Assembly (NCBI GenBank): GCA_025360565.1
Contig: JANYBY010000068.1
Coordinates: forward strand, 1-8,592
Length of the DNA: 8,592 nucleotides
Reading direction: 5' to 3'
Origin: Bacteroidota bacterium
GTDB lineage: Bacteria; Bacteroidota; Bacteroidia; B-17B0; Aurantibacillaceae
Made by a program: the position numbers and the translations under genes. Under the pieces are notes generated by a model. The model was not told the DNA's origin. It saw only the letters and a program-made list of their open reading frames with translations, and made no database searches. Positions within the stretch are counted from its first letter, which is position 1, and each line of letters begins with the position of its first letter. This document shows positions 1 to 4,914 of this stretch, in pieces.

Positions 1-321
1 ACCGGTAAGATCGAATCTAACGGTACAATTCGTAATGGATCGGGAAATAGTGTAGGTAAAATTGATTCTGACGGAACAATTCGAAATGGATCGGGAAACA
101 GTATTGGTAAAATTGATTCAGACGGAACCATTCGTAACGGATCGGGTAACAGCATTGGTAAAGTTGATTCTGACGGAACTGTAAGAAATAGTTCAGGAAA
201 CAGTATCGGCAAAATTGATTCTGACGGAACAATTAGAAACAGCTCCGGAAACAGCATTGGCAGCGCAAGCGGGATTCCAAAGACCTGGGCAGCGGTGGTA
301 ACCTTCTTTTTTCCATTTTAA
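1..321 (+). CDS. 5-fold beta-flower repeat protein, C-terminal part (5' end outside window)
   Basis: The frame is open from base 1 to the TAA at 319-321, so about 106 residues of a longer protein are seen. It contains five tandem 17-residue repeats with consensus GKIDSDGTIRNGSGNSI, then a tail (SASGIPKTWAAVVTFFFPF) that ends in a run of aromatic residues. From memory, this repeat style plus a W-A-A...FFF end matches the Bacteroidota family named '5-fold beta-flower protein'; its biochemical role is unknown to me. Each repeat probably contributes short beta strands to a closed propeller-like fold. Differences between repeats are mostly at third codon positions, which supports a translated and selected protein. 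Whether it has a signal peptide cannot be seen because the N-terminus is missing. The gene ends at a clear intrinsic terminator and converges with the ABC ATPase gene. I am confident it is coding and fairly confident of the family. Confidence 0.85.
   Translation, partial: TGKIESNGTIRNGSGNSVGKIDSDGTIRNGSGNSIGKIDSDGTIRNGSGNSIGKVDSDGTVRNSSGNSIGKIDSDGTIRNSSGNSIGSASGIPKTWAAVVTFFFPF
4..258 (+). repeat. Five tandem 51-bp in-frame repeats
   Basis: Units lie at 4-54, 55-105, 106-156, 157-207 and 208-258. Each has 17 codons and begins with a Gly-Lys pair (GGT/GGC AAA/AAG). The units differ mainly at silent positions, plus a few conservative changes (I/V, G/S, and E/D and N/D in the first unit). There are no spacers, so this is a coding repeat and not a CRISPR array. 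More units may lie left of the window. Confidence 0.9.
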
Positions 322-342
322 GAAAAGTATAATATTAAGAAC

Positions 343-371
343 AACCCTGTGCAAATTGCATGGGGTTTTTT
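343..371 (+). terminator. Intrinsic terminator of the beta-flower gene
   Basis: A 10-bp stem pairs 343-352 with 358-367, including two G-T wobbles, around a 5-base AAATT loop. It is followed by a T-rich run (366-371 all T, then ATTT). It sits 21 bp after the stop codon. The stop codon of the convergent ABC gene (372-370) overlaps the T-run. Read on the minus strand, the same stem lacks a good T-tract, so it should work mainly on the plus strand. Confidence 0.85.
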
Positions 372-1350
372 ATTTGCCCGGTTCCACAAAGGCCATTACT
401 TGTTTTTCCTGTGGTAACGCTTTGTTTGAATAGAGAATGAGAGAATTGCCGTTATTAGTCTCAGCAAGCATTTCAAAACATTTTCCGTTAAAGCTGCAAT
501 GGGTAATGGTAATCGGAACTTTAAGCGCGTTCTTCCCGCCTGTTAACAAAAGTTTATCGGGACGCAAAATTGTTTTCGCTTTTACTTTAGTACGTGAACT
601 TTTTTCAAAATCTTCTTTTCGCACAATGTTAAAGTCACCTAAAAGTCCTGCCAGCTTTGTATTATTAGGTTTATAATAAACTTTCCATTTTTCGCCTATC
701 TGTTTTATTTTTCCGTTATCAATCACTCCAATTCTGTCGGCATATTTAATGGCTTCTTCGGCAATGTGTGTAATTAAAATAACGCCGGTGCGGTTCTTTT
801 TAACTTCCTTAATTACAAAAGCAAATAATTTATCCTTTAATAATTTATCCAAATTGCTAAAGGGTTCATCCAGCAATAAAACTTTTGGAATAACGGCCAG
901 AGCCCTTGCAATGGCCACCCGCTGCTTTTGCCCGCTGGATAAATGCCTGGCTTTTGAATTTTTTAAAGCGGTAAGTTCCAGTAATTTTAAAAGTTGCGCT
1001 GCTCTTTTTTGTTTTGCCTCATCGGTATAACCAATTAATTTATCATTAATATTTTCTTCTACTGTATGATTATCCAAAACATAAAAATCCTGACTTACCA
1101 AACTCATTTGTTTATGGCCGGGAATAAGGTTGTACGCGGGCCCTGTAACAAGTTCGCCCTCTATTAGTACTTCGCCGCCCATGAGGTCTTCGAGTCCGTA
1201 AATGCATTTTATAAGGGTTGTTTTACCGCTGCCGCTTTTGCCTACCAATGCCAAAACCTCGCCTTTATTCAATTCGAGCGACGCGTTTTGTATTCCCTTA
1301 AAGTAATTTTGATTGTTGTAATTAAAAGATATGTTGTTAACTTTTAAGAT
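370..1350 (-). CDS. ABC transporter ATP-binding protein with TOBE-like C-terminus (non-ATG start)
   Basis: This is a cytoplasmic ATPase that would drive a membrane permease. Numbering from the codon at 1350-1348, it has an A-loop Tyr at 11, Walker A GKSGSGKT 37-44, Q-loop Gln 87, signature LSSGQ 137-141 (second Gly replaced by Ser), Walker B VLLLDE 157-162 and H-loop His 195. Residues about 255-325 (ILRPDKLLLTGG onward) look like a TOBE domain, as in CysA/PotA/FbpC-type importers; the substrate is unknown. The first usual start is TTG at 1272-1270, but this falls inside the conserved strand before Walker A and would remove the A-loop. In-frame coding-like sequence (LKVNNISFNYNNQNYFKGIQ) continues to a stop at 1359-1357 without ATG, GTG or TTG. 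Initiation is therefore inferred at ATC (1350-1348) or ATA (1356-1354). It is the last gene of a three-gene operon, and no permease is in the window. If a strict start is required, use 370-1272. Confidence 0.88.
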   Translation of the reverse strand: MLKVNNISFNYNNQNYFKGIQNASLELNKGEVLALVGKSGSGKTTLIKCIYGLEDLMGGEVLIEGELVTGPAYNLIPGHKQMSLVSQDFYVLDNHTVEENINDKLIGYTDEAKQKRAAQLLKLLELTALKNSKARHLSSGQKQRVAIARALAVIPKVLLLDEPFSNLDKLLKDKLFAFVIKEVKKNRTGVILITHIAEEAIKYADRIGVIDNGKIKQIGEKWKVYYKPNNTKLAGLLGDFNIVRKEDFEKSSRTKVKAKTILRPDKLLLTGGKNALKVPITITHCSFNGKCFEMLAETNNGNSLILYSNKALPQEKQVMAFVEPGK

Positions 1351-1352
1351 AA

Positions 1353-2192
1353 CTATTTAACTAATGTTACCGATCCTTTTAATTTGTATGATTTTCCGTC
1401 GAAACCGGTGGCTTCCAGTACACAAAAATAAATTCCGGCTGCGCAAGGCTCTCCGCTTGATGTGTAGCCATCCCAGAAACCGTGAGGCTTATCCCAGCTG
1501 TAAATAAAAGTGCCATAACGACTGTAGATCCAAACATTCATTTTTTCAATACCTCTGGCTATTGGCCTAAAAATATCGTTTATACTATCGTTGTTTGGCG
1601 TAAAAATATTTGGTATAGTAACGCCCGACGAATCTGAAAGTCGGAATGCATAAACAGAAGTATCATTGCATCCTAAACTTCCGTACTCAATTAAAGTAAC
1701 ACTATAACTGCCCGAAGCGGTGTAATTTTTTATTGCGCTATAGGAAACATCAGTTGTAGGCACATCGTTATAACTCCAAACATTATTAATTCCGTTGGTT
1801 GAATAATTGGTAAGGTTAAGAGTAGTTGGAAAGCCAACATTTGTAAAGCTTGCATTAAACGAAGCTAACGCGTTTTGTATTACTGTAAACGTTTTAAAAC
1901 TGCTGGTAGTGCCGGTGGCGTTAGAAACCTGAAGACTTAAAGTATAAACTCCGCCTTTAGCAAAGGTTAAAGTTATAAATGGATTTGTTTTGTCGGGCAC
2001 AATGGCTACTGAGTTGGAAGGTAATACAGACCAGCTAAATGCCGTTGGCGTATTGGTAGTGCTTGTGGTAAAAGTAAGGGCAACACCTGTACACGGCGCT
2101 ATTGTAGGCGTAATAATTATGGCAGTTGGTATTTGAGCCTTTAAATTAAAAGATAAAAGCAACAGGATACTAAACTTTAAAATACGGTTCAT
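1353..2192 (-). CDS. Secreted PKD-like protein with T9SS type B sorting domain
   Basis: A 279-residue protein begins with a signal peptide (1-19, cleavage likely before Gln20). Two PKD/Ig-like beta regions follow, at about 25-105 and 108-185, with PKD-type features such as GVYTLSLQVSN and GSYSVTLIEYG. The last part (193-279: IPNIFTPNNDSINDIFRP, then WIYSRYGTFIYSWD, FWDGY, GIYFCVLEA) is the gliding-motility-associated C-terminal domain, also called CHU_C or the T9SS type B sorting domain. In this family the domain directs export across the outer membrane by the type IX system and attachment to or release from the cell surface. The protein is short for its class, with little beyond two Ig-like modules, so an adhesive or structural role is an inference. 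It starts 8 bp after the acyl-CoA reductase stop, and its TAG (1355-1353) overlaps or abuts the start of the ABC gene, indicating one operon. Confidence 0.9.
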   Translation of the reverse strand: MNRILKFSILLLLSFNLKAQIPTAIIITPTIAPCTGVALTFTTSTTNTPTAFSWSVLPSNSVAIVPDKTNPFITLTFAKGGVYTLSLQVSNATGTTSSFKTFTVIQNALASFNASFTNVGFPTTLNLTNYSTNGINNVWSYNDVPTTDVSYSAIKNYTASGSYSVTLIEYGSLGCNDTSVYAFRLSDSSGVTIPNIFTPNNDSINDIFRPIARGIEKMNVWIYSRYGTFIYSWDKPHGFWDGYTSSGEPCAAGIYFCVLEATGFDGKSYKLKGSVTLVK

Positions 2193-2200
2193 AAATTCTA

Positions 2201-3223
2201 CTATAAAGTTAGTAAAAATTTTGATGTGTTTATATTGTCTGCAAAATCACTTATAACAGGCTGTTGTGAATAACCAAAGGGAATATAACCCTTACCCACA
2301 ACGCATTGCAGATTTTCTTTATTTAAAGCGAGATAATCGTCTACCTGATCCTTATTCTCATAAAAGTCGTAATACAGCGTTGCTACGGGTGAAAACAGGT
2401 CTTTACTCTGCCGTATCATTAAAAAATTATTGTCTAAAAAAGACATTTGTTCCAATAAATAAATGGCCCTGTGGTAATCGTAATTATTGCCGTATTTTTT
2501 ATTGTCGATCACATATCCAAAATCAATAAGCGATTCAAAAAACAAGTTAAAGTTATAATTTAAGGGCACAAGCAGTTTACTTACATTTCTGCATCCGAGT
2601 CCGTAGTATAAAAACACATCTTTGCCCAGGTTTTTCAGGTCTTCCGGGCTTTCATTTCCGCTTAATATGGCAAGCGAGGTTCTGTTTTTACGGATAATGT
2701 TCGGGTATTTACCAAAATAATAATTAAAGTGCGTTGCAGTATTATTGCTTCCTGTGGCTATCACCGCGTCAAAATCTGTCAGTTTATTTCCCGCGAATAA
2801 AATATTTTTTTCAATTTCGGGTTCGTAATGGGTTAATAGCTTTAAAAAAAAAGGCAATAACACATTATCATCAGCTGAAAGTTTAAGTAGCACTTTATGG
2901 CCGCTCAGTAAAATACACATTACATCGTGAAAGCCCACCATTGGGATGTTTCCGGCACATATAACGGCAACTGTTTTTGGATTGGCAACACTTTTATTAT
3001 CGCAAAATGTAATCAAACTGTCTTCGGTTAACATTGTTCCAATATTGCGAATGGCTTCGTTAACAAAATTTGGACTAAACCAGCCATTATGAATATAAGC
3101 CAGTTCAATAACCTTGTGTAACCCATGGTGCAGAGCGGTTTCGGAGGGTAATTGACCTAAAAAATGCCGGTTTATAAACAAACCAACATTCACAAATGCA
3201 TTTATTCTTTGTTTTAAAATCAT
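2201..3223 (-). CDS. Acyl-CoA reductase, LuxC-like
   Basis: A 340-residue protein of the LuxC-type acyl-CoA reductase family, within the aldehyde dehydrogenase superfamily. The family reduces fatty acyl-CoA or an acyl-enzyme to aldehyde with NADPH. Visible motifs are the nucleotide-binding-like AGNIPMVGFHD (90-100), KLSADD (114-119), AVIATGSN (153-160) and GLGCRN (208-213), where Cys211 is the probable acyl-accepting nucleophile. I chose the ATG at 3223-3221. A longer open frame to 3412 exists, but its extra 63 codons run antisense through the ferredoxin gene and do not look like family sequence. It is the first gene of a minus-strand operon and diverges from a ferredoxin gene. No luxA/B, luxD or luxE is in the window, so bioluminescence is not implied. 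Substrate and pathway are unknown; aldehyde or lipid metabolism is the reasonable guess. Confidence 0.88.
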   Translation of the reverse strand: MILKQRINAFVNVGLFINRHFLGQLPSETALHHGLHKVIELAYIHNGWFSPNFVNEAIRNIGTMLTEDSLITFCDNKSVANPKTVAVICAGNIPMVGFHDVMCILLSGHKVLLKLSADDNVLLPFFLKLLTHYEPEIEKNILFAGNKLTDFDAVIATGSNNTATHFNYYFGKYPNIIRKNRTSLAILSGNESPEDLKNLGKDVFLYYGLGCRNVSKLLVPLNYNFNLFFESLIDFGYVIDNKKYGNNYDYHRAIYLLEQMSFLDNNFLMIRQSKDLFSPVATLYYDFYENKDQVDDYLALNKENLQCVVGKGYIPFGYSQQPVISDFADNINTSKFLLTL

Positions 3224-3238
3224 ACAATTTCGTTGTAT
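3222..3238. repeat. Perfect inverted repeat at a start codon and promoter
   Basis: Arms ATACAA (3222-3227) and TTGTAT (3233-3238) flank a 5-base TTTCG spacer. The left arm overlaps the start codon of the acyl-CoA reductase (3223-3221). The right arm overlaps the first bases of the putative ferredoxin promoter core (3236-3243). It could be an operator serving both divergent genes or a 5' mRNA hairpin. Six-bp arms in AT-rich DNA can also arise by chance. Confidence 0.4.
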
Positions 3239-3243
3239 ATTTG
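3236..3243 (+). promoter_or_regulatory. Putative ferredoxin promoter -7 element
   Basis: TATATTTG fits the Bacteroidota -7 consensus TAnnTTTG and lies 44 bp before the ferredoxin ATG. An upstream TTTG at 3208-3211 could be the -33 element, but the 24-bp spacing is slightly long. Predicted from sequence alone. Confidence 0.5.
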
Positions 3244-3270
3244 TAGTCTGCTTTTTAGTTAATTGAACAG

Positions 3271-3278
3271 CAAAACTA
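3271..3278 (-). promoter_or_regulatory. Putative acyl-CoA reductase operon promoter -7 element
   Basis: Read on the minus strand this is TAGTTTTG, fitting TAnnTTTG, 47 bp upstream of the acyl-CoA reductase ATG. No -33 TTG is seen at the expected spacing, so support is weak. If real, the -33 region would lie inside the start of the divergent ferredoxin gene. Confidence 0.35.
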
Positions 3279-3287
3279 CTTAAAAAA

Positions 3288-3638
3288 ATGGCAATTAAAA
3301 TTACAGATGAGTGTATAAATTGTGGTGCTTGCGAACCTGAGTGTCCAAATAACGCTATATATGAAGGCGGCGCCGAATGGCGATATGCCGATGGAACAGG
3401 CGTGAAGGGCACATTTAAAGGCCATAACAGCGGTTTGGAAGTTGGAGTGGATGATCCGCAAACACCAAAGAGTATGGATCTTTATTTTATTGTTTCCGAT
3501 AAATGCACTGAGTGTAAGGGTTTTCACGATGAACCGCAATGCGCGGCCGTTTGCCCTGTAGATTGTTGTATAAAAGATGAAGATAATGTTGAGACAGAAG
3601 AACAGCTTTTAGCAAAAAAAGCGGCATTGCATTTGTAG
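3288..3638 (+). CDS. Ferredoxin with two [4Fe-4S] clusters
   Basis: A 116-residue small acidic electron carrier of the cytoplasm. The first cluster motif is Cys9-x2-Cys12-x2-Cys15-x3-Cys19-Pro (CINCGACEPECP). The second group is Cys73, Cys76, Cys85, Cys89 followed by Pro, with eight residues between the second and third Cys instead of two. This longer loop, together with a C-terminal extension after the second cluster, resembles the Allochromatium-type 2[4Fe-4S] ferredoxins. Two more cysteines (93, 94) follow. About 50 residues separate the two motifs, longer than in clostridial ferredoxins. The ATG at 3288 is preceded by an A-run and a plausible promoter. It diverges from the acyl-CoA reductase gene; from memory, these two genes are often neighbours in Bacteroidota, which suggests a functional link, though the direct electron donor of LuxC-type enzymes is NADPH. 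Confidence 0.95.
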   Translation: MAIKITDECINCGACEPECPNNAIYEGGAEWRYADGTGVKGTFKGHNSGLEVGVDDPQTPKSMDLYFIVSDKCTECKGFHDEPQCAAVCPVDCCIKDEDNVETEEQLLAKKAALHL

Positions 3639-3732
3639 TTTATAGTTGAGAGATGAAAGTTTAGAAAGTTGCGAAGTTTTGAAAGTTAGGTTAACACCAC
3701 CAGTTTCAATTCCCAATACCCCTTACTCAATA
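3639..3732. other. Convergent intergenic spacer with short low-complexity repeats
   Basis: The spacer lies between the ferredoxin stop and the stop of the convergent acetyltransferase gene. It contains GAAAGTT three times (3655-3661, 3664-3670, 3681-3687) with a related GAAGTTTT (3673-3680), and CAATAC at 3714-3719 and 3728-3733. I see no hairpin followed by a T-run, so no intrinsic terminator is evident for either gene. Confidence 0.5.
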
Positions 3733-4254
3733 CTAAACAGAATCCCGCCTTATCTCATAAATAAAATTTAATTTTTTTGCCTCGCCGTAATATTCCATTT
3801 CTTCTTCACCGATCTTTTTCGCGCCCATTTTCTCTATCGCTTTTTGCGAACGCGTATTGTTTGCACCAATGTGAAAAATGATCTTATCTACAAATTTAAA
3901 CGCGTGACCGAGCATTAATTTTTTTAAAGCGCGGTTATGCGTTGTGCCCCAATGATCTCTTGCTAAAAAAGTATATCCAATGGCATAATGATCTTTATCG
4001 CTCTTATAAAACCGGCTGCTGCCAATTACTGCCCCCGTTTTTGCATCGCTAACAATAAATGCCCCGCCCGATCTTATGGCGCCTTCAAAAAATATTTCAA
4101 ATACTTCTTTTTTGTAACGGTCTTTATTAGGGTGCTGTTCCCAAATTAAAGGATCGCTTGCAACTTGATAAAGTTTGTCAAAGTCTCCGGGTTTAAGCGG
4201 ACTTAATTTTACAAATTCATCTGCAAGATCTGTTGGTTGAAGATCAAATTCCAT
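3733..4254 (-). CDS. GNAT family N-acetyltransferase (RimJ/RimL-like)
   Basis: A 173-residue cytoplasmic protein of the GCN5-related acetyltransferase fold, which moves an acetyl group from acetyl-CoA to an amine. The N-terminal part (VKLSPLKPGDFDKLYQVASD, 16-35) is typical of the RimJ/RimL-like branch. The central strand-helix (IGYTFLARDHWGTTHNRALK, 92-111) forms the acetyl-CoA binding region; the usual Q/R-x-x-G-x-G/A loop is replaced by HWGTTHNRA. The later motif IGANNTRSQKAIEKMGAKK (129-147) matches the conserved Asn and Ser-x-x-x-x-x-k-x-G element. The substrate could be a ribosomal protein, an antibiotic or a metabolite; the sequence does not decide. It starts 10 bp after the secreted MORN-like gene and is probably cotranscribed with it. 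Confidence 0.9.
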   Translation of the reverse strand: MEFDLQPTDLADEFVKLSPLKPGDFDKLYQVASDPLIWEQHPNKDRYKKEVFEIFFEGAIRSGGAFIVSDAKTGAVIGSSRFYKSDKDHYAIGYTFLARDHWGTTHNRALKKLMLGHAFKFVDKIIFHIGANNTRSQKAIEKMGAKKIGEEEMEYYGEAKKLNFIYEIRRDSV

Positions 4255-4264
4255 TTAAATTATT

Positions 4265-4798
4265 TTAGTGCGTTAAAGCCCAAACGCCGTCTCTTCCTTT
4301 ACACATACAACCCTCCATACTCAATTTGCCTTTTTGATCATACACTGAAACACACCAGCCGTGAATTTGTCGCTTACATTTTTTTGTATAATCAAAATGC
4401 TGGTGCAACAAACCTGTCATATAATATTCTTTACACGAAATGTATTGCCCTTCTTTAAAAACATGTTCCGAAAATAAATGCCCTTTATTATCATACCATT
4501 TATAAACGCCGTCAAGCATTTTAAATTTTGTTTCAGTTAAAGGTTCACCTTCAGTTTCGAGTTTCCAATTATTCTTACCCGCAGTGCCCATAGGGTAAAT
4601 GTTGGTGCCGTGATCAAAATAATTAAAACGGTAATAAAAAGCCTGGCTTGTATCTTTTACATGTTTCCAGTTTTTATTCAAGTAAACCATCCACCATCCG
4701 TTCTTTCTTTTCTTTTCGTCGTGCTGATCAAGGGTGTCGTTTTGTGAGAATGATAAGAGTGTAAAAAACGAAAAGAGGAATAGGATTTTTGTTTTCAT
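4265..4798 (-). CDS. Secreted MORN-variant repeat protein, function unknown
   Basis: A 177-residue protein with a signal peptide (1-18, cleavage near Ser18-Gln19), so probably periplasmic or secreted. The second half has degenerate repeats of the MORN_2 type: DGVYKWYDNKGHLFSEHVFK (96-115), then KEYYMTGLLHQHFDYT (123-138) and HGWCVSVYDQKGKLSMEG (146-163). These resemble the YwqK-like and other Bacteroidota proteins in which 'G-x-W-x-x-Y-x-x-x-G-x-L' units recur. The N-terminal half (KNGWWMVYLNKNWKHVKDT) may hold another such unit. The mature part has five cysteines (122, 141, 149, 164, 166), consistent with an envelope location and possible disulfides. It is first in a two-gene unit with the acetyltransferase. 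The database label 'antitoxin' for some YwqK relatives should not be transferred, because no toxin gene is adjacent. Confidence 0.8.
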   Translation of the reverse strand: MKTKILFLFSFFTLLSFSQNDTLDQHDEKKRKNGWWMVYLNKNWKHVKDTSQAFYYRFNYFDHGTNIYPMGTAGKNNWKLETEGEPLTETKFKMLDGVYKWYDNKGHLFSEHVFKEGQYISCKEYYMTGLLHQHFDYTKKCKRQIHGWCVSVYDQKGKLSMEGCMCKGRDGVWALTH

Positions 4799-4831
4799 TT
4801 TAAAATAATTTCTACACTACAACAGTTATAA

Positions 4832-4839
4832 CAAATTTA
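4832..4839 (-). promoter_or_regulatory. Putative promoter -7 element for the MORN-like/GNAT unit
   Basis: On the minus strand this reads TAAATTTG, a match to TAnnTTTG, 33 bp upstream of the ATG at 4798. No clear -33 TTG is present at 17-23 bp. I found no matching core for the divergent sensor gene at 4915 in the same spacer. Confidence 0.35.
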
Positions 4840-4914
4840 GAACTATTTCGGAATATTAATAATAATTCTTACTAACCGCGTTCCATTAAAAATCCCTACC
4901 TTCAATTTCTTAGA

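Noticed and set aside
17..232. A 71-codon open frame on the minus strand
   Set aside because: It is antisense to the 51-bp coding repeats and its own periodic sequence is simply their shadow.
4..258. Regular 51-bp repeats that could suggest a CRISPR array
   Set aside because: The units touch without spacers, keep one reading frame and differ mainly at third codon positions, so they are protein-coding repeats.
2266..2529. A plus-strand open frame of 87 codons inside the acyl-CoA reductase gene
   Set aside because: It lies wholly opposite a well-supported family gene and shows no motif or signal of its own.
3224..3412. A longer N-terminus for the acyl-CoA reductase
   Set aside because: These 63 codons lie antisense over the ferredoxin gene, and the LuxC-like sequence begins at the ATG at 3223.
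3276..3539. An 87-codon open frame antisense to the ferredoxin
   Set aside because: The plus strand carries clear cluster cysteine motifs; the antisense product shows no recognisable features.
4237..4798. A toxin-antitoxin pair made of the MORN-like protein and the GNAT enzyme
   Set aside because: The MORN-like protein has a signal peptide, so it would not meet a cytoplasmic toxin, and the GNAT gene looks like RimJ/RimL rather than the TacT/AtaT type with its small DNA-binding antitoxin.
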